A stretch of 64,000 nt of DNA from positions 125,117 through 189,116 of the forward strand of contig NZ_LMUI01000013.1 of the NCBI RefSeq assembly GCF_009765995.1, read 5' to 3'. The position numbers and the translations under genes were made by a program. This document shows positions 16,479 through 25,964 of this stretch, piece after piece (within the stretch, counting starts at the first letter, position 1; every line of letters starts with the position of its first letter). The notes beneath the pieces were generated by a model. The model worked only from the letters and a program-made list of their open reading frames with translations, searched no databases and had not been told where the DNA came from. This DNA is from Methylocapsa sp. S129. GTDB lineage: Bacteria > Pseudomonadota > Alphaproteobacteria > Rhizobiales > Beijerinckiaceae.

Positions 16479-17810
16479 TCAGGCGAAGGCGCGCGCCGCT
16501 TCCTTGTGCTCCGCCACGACGGCCGCCACGTCGACGCCAACCGGCGCGCCGGCGATGACGCGCCATTGGCCCGCGATCATCACGCGGTCGGCGCGGTGGG
16601 CGCCGCACAGAACCAGCGCGGCGAGCGGGTCATGGGCGCCGCTGAAGCGCGGCTCATCGAGCGTGAACATCGCGAGATCCGCCTCCAGCCCGACGGCGAT
16701 GCGGCCGATGTCGTCGCGCCCGAGACAGCGCGCCGAACCCTCGGTGGCCCAGCGCAAGACATCGAGATGGGTGACCGCCGAAGCGCCATAGCGCAGCCGC
16801 CCGATCATCAGCGCGTGGCGGACCGCCTCCATGATATTCGAGGAATCATTCGAGGCTGAGCCGTCGACGCCGATGCCCACCGGCGCGCCGGCGGCGTCGA
16901 GATCCTTGGTCGGGCAGATGCCCGAGGCGAGCACCATATTGGACGCCGCGCAATGGCAGACGCCGACGCCCGCGCGGCCCAGGCGCCCGACCTCTTCGGC
17001 GCTGAAATGAATGCCATGGGCCAACCAAGTGCGGGGGCTCATCCAGCCGGTCTCCTCCAGGAGATCGACCGGCCGTATGCCATACACATCGAGGCAGAAA
17101 CGCTCCTCGTCCTTGCTTTCGCACAGATGCGTATGGAGCTGGCAATCATGCTGCTCGGCAAGCCGCGCCGTATCCATCATCAACCGTTTGGTCACCGAGA
17201 AAGGCGAGCACGGCGCGAGCGCGATGCGGATATCGGCGCCGGGCCTCGGATCATGGAACAAGTTCAGCACGCGTTCGCTGTCGCGTAAAATCGTATCTTC
17301 ATCTTGCACGACTTCGTCGGGCGGCAGGCCGCCGTCTTTTTTCGACAGGTTCATCGAGCCGCGCGTCACCGTCATGCGCAGGCCCAGTTTGCGCGCCTCC
17401 TCGACTTCGATATCGACCGCGTTCTCCAGCCCGGCCGGGAAGAGATAATGATGATCGGCGGCCGTCGTGCAGCCTGAGAGCAGAAGCTCGGTCAAGGCGA
17501 GCCGCACGGCGGCGCGCAGGTGCGCGGGCTTCAGACGCGCCCAGATCGGATAGAGCGCGACAAGCCAGGGAAATAAATCCCGGTTGATCGCGTCCGGATG
17601 CGCGCGCGTCAGCGTCTGATAGAAATGATGATGCGTATTGACGAGGCCCGGCAGCACGACATGGCGCGAAGCGTTGAAGGTCGTGCCGACAGGCGCAGCC
17701 GGCGTCGCGCCGCGCGCGACCAGCTCGACGATGCGCGTCCCCTCGACAACGATTCCGCGCTCCGCGCCTTCGGCGAGAATCGCGATTGGGTCCTTGATCC
17801 ACACACGCAT
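16479..17810 (-). CDS. 8-oxoguanine deaminase (amidohydrolase superfamily)
   Basis: This 443-residue cytosolic metalloenzyme belongs to the TrzA/AtzB-like amidohydrolases. Metal ligands are visible: H60 and H62 in NTHHHFYQTLTRAHP, a His in QLHTHLCES, a His in WLAHGIHF, and the Asp of GVDGSASNDSSN. The whole pattern, starting MRVWIKDPIAILAEGAERGIV, matches characterised 8-oxoguanine deaminases, which convert 8-oxoguanine to urate in salvage of damaged purines. A related hydroxydechloroatrazine-type substrate is a less likely alternative. The start at ATG 17810 matches family N-termini. Confidence 0.85.
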   Translation of the reverse strand: MRVWIKDPIAILAEGAERGIVVEGTRIVELVARGATPAAPVGTTFNASRHVVLPGLVNTHHHFYQTLTRAHPDAINRDLFPWLVALYPIWARLKPAHLRAAVRLALTELLLSGCTTAADHHYLFPAGLENAVDIEVEEARKLGLRMTVTRGSMNLSKKDGGLPPDEVVQDEDTILRDSERVLNLFHDPRPGADIRIALAPCSPFSVTKRLMMDTARLAEQHDCQLHTHLCESKDEERFCLDVYGIRPVDLLEETGWMSPRTWLAHGIHFSAEEVGRLGRAGVGVCHCAASNMVLASGICPTKDLDAAGAPVGIGVDGSASNDSSNIMEAVRHALMIGRLRYGASAVTHLDVLRWATEGSARCLGRDDIGRIAVGLEADLAMFTLDEPRFSGAHDPLAALVLCGAHRADRVMIAGQWRVIAGAPVGVDVAAVVAEHKEAARAFA

Positions 17811-17997
17811 CGCGCGTCGCCTTTTCTTTTGGAGTCGCCTATGCGAGCGACGATTCGACAGCCCGCGCATTCACGGGAGCGCGAATTTGCCTCATCGCGC
17901 CGCTTCGGTCCACCTCGGCGCCCCGCAATCGCGATCAAGCGCCCCCGATTCCTTCTGATAGAGTTTCGCTACAATTCGAAACAATAGGAGGCGCGCG

Positions 17998-18837
17998 GTG
18001 ACGCTGACGGGCAAGGCGCTCCGGATGATCGAACGCCATCTCGACCGCGACCTCACGCTCGGCGAGATCGCCAGGTCTTGCGGCGTGTCAAGCTATCACC
18101 TCGCCCATGCGTTTGGCGAAAGCGCCGGCGTTTCGGTGATGCAATATGTGCGCGCGCGGCGCCTGACGGCCGCCGCGCAGGCCCTGGCGATGGGCGCCCC
18201 TGACATTCTCCATCTCGCGCTCGACGCCGGCTACGGCTCGCACGAGGCCTTTACGCGCGCCTTCCGCGCGCAATTCGGCTGCACGCCCGAAATGGTTCGG
18301 CGCAAGGCCAAAACGGAGGATCTGGCTATGATTGAAGCGATGAAAATCCCGGACGACGGCCGCGCCGAATTGGAAGCGCCTCGGATCGTGGCGGGCAAGC
18401 CGATGCTTGTCGTCGGATTGGCGGAACGCCATGCCTTCTCGGACCCGAAAGACATTCCCGGCCAATGGCAGAAATTCATGGCGCTCTATGGCGAGATTCC
18501 GGACAAGGCGAATCCGATCCCGATCGGCGTCAGCGCGAATATGGATGAAGACGGGAATTTCGAATATTTCTGCGCGGTGGAAGTCGCCAGATTCTCGTCC
18601 GCGCCGCGCGGCCTGAAACAATTGCGCATTCCTGCGCAGACCTATGCTTTGTTCCATCATCGCGACCATGTCGCGAAGATCGGCGCGACCTATGCGGCGA
18701 TCTGGAATCGATGGCTGCCGGATAACAATCGCGCCGTCGCCGACGGCCCTAGCATCGAGCGCCACCTCGAAACCTTCGATCCGCGCACGGGCCTTGGCGG
18801 CGTCGAGATTTGGATACCGATTAAGGATGCGGCGTGA
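17998..18837 (+). CDS. AraC family regulator with GyrI-like effector domain
   Basis: The protein has 279 residues. Residues 1-105 form the AraC DNA-binding domain with two helix-turn-helix units (LTLGEIARSCGVSSYHLAHAFGE and ILHLALDAGYGSHEAFTRAFRAQFG). Residues about 120-279 form a GyrI-like/SOUL-related ligand-binding domain. This is the Rob/TetD-like order, with DNA binding first. A GTG start at 17998 follows an AGGAGG ribosome site. Such regulators usually respond to small hydrophobic or cationic compounds; the target is unknown. Confidence 0.88.
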   Translation: MTLTGKALRMIERHLDRDLTLGEIARSCGVSSYHLAHAFGESAGVSVMQYVRARRLTAAAQALAMGAPDILHLALDAGYGSHEAFTRAFRAQFGCTPEMVRRKAKTEDLAMIEAMKIPDDGRAELEAPRIVAGKPMLVVGLAERHAFSDPKDIPGQWQKFMALYGEIPDKANPIPIGVSANMDEDGNFEYFCAVEVARFSSAPRGLKQLRIPAQTYALFHHRDHVAKIGATYAAIWNRWLPDNNRAVADGPSIERHLETFDPRTGLGGVEIWIPIKDAA

Positions 18838-18844
18838 GGGGTCT

Positions 18845-19228
18845 TCAGAGAACACTCGCGATATCGGTTCTGGAAAAATCATCGCCGACGTAAAGCAGGC
18901 GACAAGCATGTTCCTTCGCCGCCTCATAAGCAAAGCAATCGCCGAAGTTGAGGGCGGCCGGGTTCACGCCTTTACCCCATCGTCCATAAGCTTCGGCGAC
19001 ACGGCGCGCCGCCGCTGAGGTGACGCTTACGACCTCGAAGCCGAGCCCATCGATGACGCTGGCCATTTCCGTCCCGACGCCCCGACGCGCTGACACGATC
19101 AAGGCCTCGGCCATCGTGCCGGCGGAAATCAGGATTTGGTCCTCGGCTTCAAGCGCGGCGATGCAAGCCTCGGCTTCCGGTTCGTCGAGGACGATCGCCA
19201 TGAGCGCCGATGTATCGACGGCGATCAC
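18845..19228 (-). CDS. PIN domain ribonuclease toxin (VapC-type)
   Basis: This 127-residue PIN protein opens with MIAVDTSALMAIVLDEPEAE (Asp5) and carries AEALIVSARRG, LNFGDCFAYEAAKEHACRLLYVGDDFSRTDI with the expected acidic residues at its end. This is the VapC subgroup with a GDCFAY motif. It starts with GTG at 19228, overlapping the stop of the upstream antitoxin (GTGA). It is convergent with the AraC-type gene, 7 bp from its stop. Confidence 0.88.
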   Translation of the reverse strand: MIAVDTSALMAIVLDEPEAEACIAALEAEDQILISAGTMAEALIVSARRGVGTEMASVIDGLGFEVVSVTSAAARRVAEAYGRWGKGVNPAALNFGDCFAYEAAKEHACRLLYVGDDFSRTDIASVL

Positions 19229-19503
19229 CCGGGCAGTCCGTCGTCGCCGTACAGGAAATCCTGACTTCGTGCAGCGCCTGGCCCAGCCTTCGCCTTGGCG
19301 CTGCCGGAACGTCGCGCCGCTTCGAGCAGCGCCCGACGGGATTTCCTATCCATCGCAGCCTTGACAGCGACCAGCCGCGCCGCCGGCTGGCCATGCCGGG
19401 TCAGCACGACCTCGTCGCCTGCCTCGGCGCGACGCACCAGGTCCGTCAATTGCCCCTTGGCCTCAGTGACGGATATGCGCACTTCATCTCCTCCGCCGGC
19501 CAT
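19225..19503 (-). CDS. Phd/YefM-type antitoxin (prevent-host-death)
   Basis: The protein has 92 residues. The segment VRISVTEAKGQLTDLVRRAEAGDEVVLTRHGQPAARLV is the Phd/YefM N-terminal fold. The following Arg/Lys/Ala-rich tail (about residues 50-92) would bind the PIN toxin encoded immediately downstream. The start at ATG 19503 is preferred over an upstream in-frame extension without similarity. Just upstream, TTGGAC occurs twice (within 19530-19552) flanked by GACT/AGTC, a possible but weak operator. Confidence 0.85.
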   Translation of the reverse strand: MAGGGDEVRISVTEAKGQLTDLVRRAEAGDEVVLTRHGQPAARLVAVKAAMDRKSRRALLEAARRSGSAKAKAGPGAARSQDFLYGDDGLPG

Positions 19504-19656
19504 GATGGCCTCAGCGAAGGTAATATTAGACTGTCCAATAGTCCAAATCAACGGATGCTGTTGCAGAAGCCCCGCCGGCGCGCTCGCGCGCTTTCTTTGA
19601 GGGGTGCATTGAGCCACCGCCAGACAGTCCTTATCGAGGGAAAGCGAGGCGGCCGT

Positions 19657-20010
19657 TCAATTCATTATCGTCACCAGCGTCTTGATGACTTGGCCCTCGC
19701 GGACGAGCGCTATTCCCGCGCGCCCGGCCAGAGCGCGCCAAGACCCGGCCGAACTGGAGAACGTCCACAATTCGTCTCCCGGCTGCATCAGCGCCTTGAG
19801 CGCTTCCCATTTGGCGTTCTGAAAGCCGAAAGGCTTCACAAGCTCTTGACCACGGATGCCGACGCGATCGGATTCGTAAAGATCTTCGGGAAGCGTTGTA
19901 TGTTCGGCTTCGATTTCCGAAATCGTTTTGCGCTCAATCAGATCGTCCGCCATATCGCACCCGCTTTTCTCCATCGCCCGCAACATCGGGACGGCCGTCG
20001 CCGCCAACAA
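19657..20010 (-). CDS. Hypothetical protein
   Basis: The 117-residue frame has codon use like its neighbours and a conserved-looking C-terminus, ELWTFSSSAGSWRALAGRAG. The N-terminal 20 residues are mildly hydrophobic; an internal ATG at 19953 (MADDLIERKTISEIE) is an equally plausible start, giving 98 residues. It lies 9 bp before the sdaA stop in tandem, so it may be read through from sdaA. I recognise no family and assign no function. Confidence 0.6.
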   Translation of the reverse strand: MLAATAVPMLRAMEKSGCDMADDLIERKTISEIEAEHTTLPEDLYESDRVGIRGQELVKPFGFQNAKWEALKALMQPGDELWTFSSSAGSWRALAGRAGIALVREGQVIKTLVTIMN

Positions 20011-20019
20011 CAGTCCGCC

Positions 20020-21390
20020 TCAGCATTCTATGAAATTCACCGCGAGCCCGCCGAGCGACGTCTCCTTATATTTCGACTGCATGTCGGCCCCAGTCTGGCG
20101 CATCGTGGCGATCACCTGGTCGAGTGAGACTTTATGGCTGCCGTCGCCATGCAAGGCGAGCGAGGCGGCGGTGATCGCCTTGACCGCGCCAAAAGCGTTG
20201 CGCTCGATGCAAGGGATCTGGACGAGGCCGCCGACAGGATCGCAGGTCATGCCCAGGTGATGCTCCATGCCGATCTCGGCGGCGTTTTCGATCTGTTCGT
20301 TGGTCCCGCCCAACGCCGCGCAAAGGCCGGCGGCGGCCATCGAACAGGCGACGCCGACTTCGCCCTGGCAGCCGACTTCCGCGCCGGAAATCGAAGCGTT
20401 CATCTTGAACAGAGCGCCGATCGCCGTGGCGGTAAGAATGAAGACGTTCATGCCCTCGCGCGTCGCCTCCAGGCAATGGTCGCGGTAATAGCGCAGCACG
20501 GAAGGGATCACCCCAGCCGCGCCATTGGTGGGCGCCGTCACGACGCGGCCGCCGGCGGCGTTTTCTTCATTGACCGCCATCGCATAGACGCTGACAAAAT
20601 CCATGATCTCATGGGCGGCGCGCGCGTTCTGTGTCGCATTGGCGCGCAGGCGGTCGTAGATCGCCTTGGCGCGGCGCTTGACCTTGAGCCCGCCGGGCAA
20701 TTGCCCGTCTACCGACAGGCCGCGATCGACGCAGGCGAGCATGGTCGCAATGACGAGATCGATATGCGCGGCGACTTCGGCCGGCGGGCGCAAAGCCGCC
20801 TCATTGGTGCGCATCAGATGGGCGATCGACAGGCCGCCCTCGCGCCCGCGCGCCAGAAGGTCGACAGAGGAGCGGAACGGATAGGGCCAGACGACGGCGC
20901 CCTCGCCCGTCGGCTCCGCCTCGTCCTCGCGAATGATGAAGCCGCCGCCGACCGAGCACCAGGCTTCGTCGAGCAGGACATCGCCCCGCGCATCCCTGGC
21001 GCAAAAGCGCAGGGTGTTGGGATGGCGCTTGGGGAGGCTGACAAAATCGAAAACAATGTCGGCTTCCGGATCGAAAGCGATCTCCCTGGCGCCGGCGAGC
21101 GCCAATGTCTTTTGCGTTTTCACGCGCGCCACGATCGCCTCGACATTGTCGGGGTCGATCGTGGCGGGCGCTTCGCCCGACAGGCCGAGGATCACCGCCT
21201 TGTCGACCGCATGGCCTTTGCCGGTGAAGGCGAGCGAGCCATAGAGCGTGACCGTTACCGAGGCGACGCGCGCGATCGCGCCGCGCTCGGCGAGGCCCTC
21301 AGCGAAAGCCGACGCCGCTTTCATCGGCCCGACGGTATGGGAGGATGAGGGGCCGATGCCGATCTTGAACAATTCGAAGACGCTGATCAT
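20020..21390 (-). CDS. sdaA: L-serine ammonia-lyase (4Fe-4S serine dehydratase)
   Basis: This 456-residue single-chain enzyme converts L-serine to pyruvate and ammonia. The N-terminal beta domain begins [22 protein letters not shown]. The alpha domain has the cluster cysteines in [19 protein letters not shown] and [18 protein letters not shown], the fingerprints of oxygen-sensitive iron-sulfur serine dehydratases. It lies about 170 bp downstream of soxG on the same strand. This fits a glycine/serine catabolic block, although a repeat element separates the two genes. Confidence 0.96.
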   Translation of the reverse strand: MISVFELFKIGIGPSSSHTVGPMKAASAFAEGLAERGAIARVASVTVTLYGSLAFTGKGHAVDKAVILGLSGEAPATIDPDNVEAIVARVKTQKTLALAGAREIAFDPEADIVFDFVSLPKRHPNTLRFCARDARGDVLLDEAWCSVGGGFIIREDEAEPTGEGAVVWPYPFRSSVDLLARGREGGLSIAHLMRTNEAALRPPAEVAAHIDLVIATMLACVDRGLSVDGQLPGGLKVKRRAKAIYDRLRANATQNARAAHEIMDFVSVYAMAVNEENAAGGRVVTAPTNGAAGVIPSVLRYYRDHCLEATREGMNVFILTATAIGALFKMNASISGAEVGCQGEVGVACSMAAAGLCAALGGTNEQIENAAEIGMEHHLGMTCDPVGGLVQIPCIERNAFGAVKAITAASLALHGDGSHKVSLDQVIATMRQTGADMQSKYKETSLGGLAVNFIEC

Positions 21391-21431
21391 CGTCGGCTCC
21401 TGGATCGGCTGAACATGGGGCCGGCGCTTAG

Positions 21432-21544
21432 CCCGTCATGGCCGGACTTGTTCCGGCCATCCACGCCGTGACGCAGAGAATAACATCAGAGGCTTGCCGC
21501 AGTGGCGCCGCGTGGATGGCCGGAACAAGTCCGGCCATGACGGG
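21432..21544. repeat. 34-bp perfect inverted repeat, family B
   Basis: The arm 21432-21465, starting CCCGTCATGGCCGGACTTGT, is exactly mirrored at 21511-21544. It fills the gap between sdaA and soxG. A second member of the same family is at 30312-30422. This sequence type is widely dispersed in Bradyrhizobium and related genomes. Confidence 0.85.
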
Positions 21545-21559
21545 AGGAGTCGCCCACCC

Positions 21560-22120
21560 TCAGCACAAATCCTGATCGCTGGCCGCTTGCGCGAGGATGG
21601 CCACGACATAGGGGCCGAACGAGCGCGAAAATTCGACGCGGAAAAGATCAGGCGCACGGCGCCACAACACGATCTCCGCCTTGGTCAGCAAGGTGCGCGC
21701 GACCATGCCGACTGGAAAGGCTGATATATCGAGATCAAGCATCACGCCCGCGTTGAGGAGGCGCGCCGCGCCCGGCCCGCTGACCTCCAACGCGCCCTGG
21801 CGATGCGAGACATCGATAAGACCGTGAGGAACCGACGCCAACGCCGCCTCCAGAGCCGCGCCAAGCGCGAGCTCTGAATCCTCGGCGATCAGCAGCCATT
21901 CGTCCGGGCCCATCCAAAGCGCCGACCGTGCGCCCACGGTCTGGCTGCGCAGCGGCTCCAAGGGCGGCGCCGCGCCGAAGGCCGGGCCAACGCTTGCGGC
22001 GACTTCGCGCCCGCCGCGCAAGATGAAGCGCGTCGCCGGCGGACAGGGGGCGACCATCGCCGCGCTATTGCGCGGCATGGCGAGGCCATCGAGGATGGAT
22101 CGGCGAACAGCTTCAGGCAT
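21560..22120 (-). CDS. soxG: Sarcosine oxidase gamma subunit
   Basis: This 186-residue subunit has the SoxG pattern: a central WMGPDEWLLIAEDSE strand, then GLIDVSHRQGALEVSGPGAARLLNAGVMLDLDISAFPVG, and VEFSRSFGPYV at the end. It is structurally related to the T-protein/GcvT C-terminal fold and stabilises the tetrameric oxidase. The ATG at 22120 overlaps the soxA stop by 8 bp, so soxA-soxG are coupled. The usual partners soxB and soxD are 18.5 kb away, at 40634-42172. Confidence 0.92.
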   Translation of the reverse strand: MPEAVRRSILDGLAMPRNSAAMVAPCPPATRFILRGGREVAASVGPAFGAAPPLEPLRSQTVGARSALWMGPDEWLLIAEDSELALGAALEAALASVPHGLIDVSHRQGALEVSGPGAARLLNAGVMLDLDISAFPVGMVARTLLTKAEIVLWRRAPDLFRVEFSRSFGPYVVAILAQAASDQDLC

Positions 22121-25103
22121 CGAGGCGCTTGCCTTCCTTATCGTAGAAAATCGGCTCGACGATGCGCACCAGCGCCGTTCCCTGCATCGTCGTGACGTAA
22201 GCCGTCCCGCCGATCCGGCTACGGCCTCCGGCGACCAACGCCATTGCGAAAGTGCGCCCCAGCGTCGGGCTGAAATAGGAGGAGGTGACATGGCCGAGCG
22301 CCGATGTGCCGATCGCCGGAGCGATTGCGTCGACGACCTGCGCGCCTTCGTCGAGCTTGAACTGGGAATCGTCGGGAAGCAGGCCGACCAATTGCTTGCG
22401 TCCTTCGCGCGCGAGGTCGGGCATGGCGAGCGAACGCTTGCCGACAAAGTCGGGTTTGCTTTGCGCGATCATCTTGCCGAGTCCGAGATCGTCGGGCGTC
22501 ACAGTGCCGTCGGTCTCCTGGCCGACGACGATGAAGCCTTTCTCGGCGCGCAGGATCAGCAGCACATCGAGGCCATAAACAACGCAATCGACTTTGCGCC
22601 CTTCGGCCCAGATCGCCTCCCAGATCGCGCGTCCATAATCGGCGGGCACATTGACCTCGAAGCCAAGTTCGCCGGTGAAACTGACGCGCGCCAGGCGCGT
22701 TGGAACGCCGCAAATATGGCCCTCGCGCATGCTCAAATGCGGCATTGCGGCGGCGGATATGTCGATGCCCTCGACCAAAGGCTCCAGCATCTGGCGCGCG
22801 CGCGGCCCATTGATGGCGATCGTCGCCCATTGTTCTGTGGTCGAGGTGAACCAGACTTTCAGATCCGGCCATTCCGTCTGAGCGAAATCCTCCATCAGTG
22901 TGATCACGTGGGCGGCGCCGACGCTGGTCGTAGTGACGTGAAAGCGATCTTGCGCGAGGCGCGCGATGACGCCGTCGTCCATCACATAGCCCGCCTCGTT
23001 CAGCATCAATCCATAGCGGCAACGCCCGACGCCGAGCTTGGCGAACGCATTGATGTAAAGCCGGTTGAGGAATTCGGCGGCGTCCGGGCCGACGACCTCG
23101 ATCTTGCCGAGCGTCGAGGCGTCCATCATGCCGGCGCGCTCGCGGGTGCCGAGGCACTCGCGCGCGACCGCGGCCTTCACATCCTCGCCGGGCCGTTTGA
23201 AATAGGAGGCGCGCTTCCACAGGCCCGCTTCCTCGAAAGTCGCGCCATTTTCCGCGGCCCAGGCATGCAGCGGCGTCTGCCGCACGGGATCGAAGAGTTC
23301 GCGACGCGACATGCCGGCGATCGAGGCGAAAGTCACCGGCGTATAAGGCAGGCGAAACGTCGTCAGTCCGACCTGCGGGATGGTCTTGCCGAGCGCCTGC
23401 GAAGCAATGGCGAGCGCGTTCATATTCGACGTCTTGCCCTGATCGGTCGCCATGCCGGTCGTCGTATAGCGCTTGATATGTTCGATCGAACGCATGCCCT
23501 CGCGCGTCGCCAGCGTCACATCGCGCGCGGTGACGTCGTTCTGGAAATCGACGAAGGCCTTCGACTTCTGTGGATCGCCATGCGGGGGCGAAAGCCCGAG
23601 GAAGCCGCCATGCGCAGCAGGCGCGCCTTCGACGCTGACGGGCGCCGGCGCGGCAGCGCTGACTGCCGCGGCCCCGGCGGCCGCGCCGTCGGCGAGCGCC
23701 TCGGACAGCGCGAAGGCGCCCCGGCAGGCGCCGGCCGAACGCTCGGCCTGAGCGGAAACATCGGGAACGAAGGCTTGCAGCGTCTCGTCGAAGGCGAGCT
23801 TGCCGCGCGATTGCGAGAATAAATGGACGCTCGGCGTCCAGCCGCCGCTCATTGCGATGAGGTCGCAGGCGATCGCTTCGCCGCGCCCCGCCGACCCATC
23901 CGCCCAGCGTTTGGCGACCAGGGCGTGCGAAACGCGTAAATGCCCGCGCGTCCCGACGATCGCCGCGCCTGTCTCGACGCGCAGACCAGCTTTGCGCGCG
24001 GCCTCCGGCCATTCGCCTTCCGCGTTGGGGCGCAGGTCGGCGATGAGAGCGATGGCGACGCCCGCTTGCGCCAGCTCCAGCGCCGCGCGATAGGCCGAAT
24101 CATGCGCGGTCGCGATGACCGCGCGCGCGCCCGGCGTGACGCCGTAGCGCGCAAGGAACCCGCGCGCCGCATCGGCCAGCATGATGCCCGGCCTGTCATT
24201 GTCAGGAAAGACGAGCGGGCGCTCATGCGCGCCGGCCGCCAGCACCACGCGCTTGGCGCGTACACGCCAAAGCCGTTCGCGCGGCAGTTTTGGATCGGGC
24301 GACGCGAGATGATCGCTGACGCGCTCCAGGCCGGCGAGGAAATTCTGCGCGTAATAACCGAAGATCTGCGTGCGCGGCAGCAGCGTGACATGGGGCGCCG
24401 CCGCAAGTTCGGCGAGCGTCGCCGCAAGCCAATCGGCGGCGGGCTTGCCGTCGATGCGGGCGGCGCTTTCGGCGAGCAAGGATCCGCCAAGTTCAGCCTG
24501 CTCGTCGAACAGCATCACCCGGGCGCCGCCGCGCGCGGCGGCAAGGGCGGCGGCCAGACCCGCGGGGCCCGCGCCGACGATCGCGACGTCGCAATGGGCG
24601 TAGAGATTGGCGTAATGGTCGGCGTCGCGCGCTTTCGGCGCACGCCCCAGACCGGCGGCGCGGCGGATCAGCGGCTCATAGAGGCTTTCCCAGGCGCCCT
24701 TCGGATGCATGAAGGTCTTGTAATAAAAGCCGGCGGGAATGAACGACGAGAACAGGCCATTGACCGCCTGGAAATCGAGGCTCAGCGAAGGCCAATTGTT
24801 CTGGCTGACCGCCGTGAGCCCTTCATAGAGCTCGACCTGCGTGGCGCGCAGATTGGGCGTGAAGCGGCTCTCCTGCGATCCGACGCCAACCAGCGCGTTG
24901 GGCTCTTCCGAGCCCATGGTGAGAAGCCCGCGCGGCCGGTGATATTTGAACGACCGCCCCATCAGATGGACGCCATTGGCGAGCAAGGCGGAAGCCAGCG
25001 TGTCGCCGGCGAAACCGGTGAATTTCTTGCCGTCGAAGGTGAAGCCGATCGGCTTGGCGCGGTCGATGCGGCCGCCGGACTGAACGCGATTGTCGCCCGT
25101 CAT
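22113..25103 (-). CDS. soxA: Sarcosine oxidase alpha subunit
   Basis: This 996-residue subunit is full length. Residues 1-110 form a 2Fe-2S-like fold without cluster cysteines (GFTFDGKKFTGFAGDTLASALLANGVHLMGRSFKYHRPRG in several parts). A NAD-binding flavoprotein domain follows (DVAIVGAGPAGLAAALAAARGG, about 172-193). The C-terminal 400 residues are a GcvT-like folate domain. The enzyme oxidatively demethylates sarcosine to glycine, giving 5,10-methylene-THF or formaldehyde plus H2O2. It is coupled to soxG but separated from soxB and soxD. Confidence 0.96.
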   Translation of the reverse strand: MTGDNRVQSGGRIDRAKPIGFTFDGKKFTGFAGDTLASALLANGVHLMGRSFKYHRPRGLLTMGSEEPNALVGVGSQESRFTPNLRATQVELYEGLTAVSQNNWPSLSLDFQAVNGLFSSFIPAGFYYKTFMHPKGAWESLYEPLIRRAAGLGRAPKARDADHYANLYAHCDVAIVGAGPAGLAAALAAARGGARVMLFDEQAELGGSLLAESAARIDGKPAADWLAATLAELAAAPHVTLLPRTQIFGYYAQNFLAGLERVSDHLASPDPKLPRERLWRVRAKRVVLAAGAHERPLVFPDNDRPGIMLADAARGFLARYGVTPGARAVIATAHDSAYRAALELAQAGVAIALIADLRPNAEGEWPEAARKAGLRVETGAAIVGTRGHLRVSHALVAKRWADGSAGRGEAIACDLIAMSGGWTPSVHLFSQSRGKLAFDETLQAFVPDVSAQAERSAGACRGAFALSEALADGAAAGAAAVSAAAPAPVSVEGAPAAHGGFLGLSPPHGDPQKSKAFVDFQNDVTARDVTLATREGMRSIEHIKRYTTTGMATDQGKTSNMNALAIASQALGKTIPQVGLTTFRLPYTPVTFASIAGMSRRELFDPVRQTPLHAWAAENGATFEEAGLWKRASYFKRPGEDVKAAVARECLGTRERAGMMDASTLGKIEVVGPDAAEFLNRLYINAFAKLGVGRCRYGLMLNEAGYVMDDGVIARLAQDRFHVTTTSVGAAHVITLMEDFAQTEWPDLKVWFTSTTEQWATIAINGPRARQMLEPLVEGIDISAAAMPHLSMREGHICGVPTRLARVSFTGELGFEVNVPADYGRAIWEAIWAEGRKVDCVVYGLDVLLILRAEKGFIVVGQETDGTVTPDDLGLGKMIAQSKPDFVGKRSLAMPDLAREGRKQLVGLLPDDSQFKLDEGAQVVDAIAPAIGTSALGHVTSSYFSPTLGRTFAMALVAGGRSRIGGTAYVTTMQGTALVRIVEPIFYDKEGKRLDA

Positions 25104-25379
25104 CGGGTCGCCCCGGCCTGAAGCACGCTGTTGGTCGCGCCATAAGTCGCCTCAGCCAATCTCATCGCCTCCGTCATCCCCGGCTTGCCATCCCGAGACA
25201 ACCTAAAGGGAAGTCGGGCAAAGAGGAAACCGGTTTTCCGCCGCGCCGCGCGACAAAATAAGATGACGGCGCGCCAAAACGCGCCGAATGGCGGCGCTCG
25301 CCCCTGGCGCAAGCTTGCAAATGGGCGCCCTGGCCCATAGTTAGAGGTGATGTGAGGCTTTCCGCCACGGAGCTGGCCC

Positions 25380-25937
25380 TTGTTCATTCAAACCGAAGTG
25401 ACGCCGAACCCCGCCACGCTCAAGTTTCTTCCCGGCCGTCCGGTGATGGACGAGGGCACTTTCGAGGCGCGCGATCTGGGCGAGGCCGAGCATTCGCCGC
25501 TCGCCAAGGCGCTGATGCAATTGCCGGGGGTCAGCGGCGTGTTTTTCGCGCCCGATTTCATCTCGGTCACCAAGAATACCGGCGAATGGCAGCATTTGCG
25601 TCCGGCCATTCTGGGCGTCGTCACCGAATTCTATCTGTCGGGCGCGCCGCTGATCGAGGGCGAGGCGGCGCCCACGGCAGATTCGGGCGAGTTCTTCGCG
25701 GCCGGCGATTCCGAAATTGTCGAGACGATCAAGGAATTGATCGAAACGCGCGTCCGCCCCGCAGTGGCGGGCGACGGCGGCGACATCACTTTCAAGGGTT
25801 TTCGCGACGGCATCGTCTATCTCGCGATGAAGGGGGCCTGCTCGGGCTGCCCGTCCTCGACCGCCACGCTGAAACACGGCATCGAGAACCTGTTCAAACA
25901 TTTCCTGCCCGAAGTGCAGGGCGTCGAGCAGATCTGA
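25380..25937 (+). CDS. Nfu-type iron-sulfur cluster scaffold/carrier
   Basis: This 185-residue protein has the alphaproteobacterial/mitochondrial Nfu layout. The N-terminal Nfu_N domain is FIQTEVTPNPATLKFLPGRPV with a following SPLAKALMQLPGVSGVFF. The C-terminal NifU-like domain has the cluster ligands C154 and C157 in GACSGCPSSTATL. It delivers 4Fe-4S clusters to target enzymes such as aconitase or lipoyl synthase. The start is TTG 25380 after a GGAGC-type ribosome site; this matches the family N-terminus exactly. Confidence 0.94.
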   Translation: MFIQTEVTPNPATLKFLPGRPVMDEGTFEARDLGEAEHSPLAKALMQLPGVSGVFFAPDFISVTKNTGEWQHLRPAILGVVTEFYLSGAPLIEGEAAPTADSGEFFAAGDSEIVETIKELIETRVRPAVAGDGGDITFKGFRDGIVYLAMKGACSGCPSSTATLKHGIENLFKHFLPEVQGVEQI

Positions 25938-25964
25938 CGCCGCGCGCGTCTTGATCAATGAGGC

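Noticed and set aside
22023..23822. A 600-codon frame antisense to soxA
   Set aside because: Shadow of the soxA codon pattern; composition is Arg/Ala-rich and no motif is visible.
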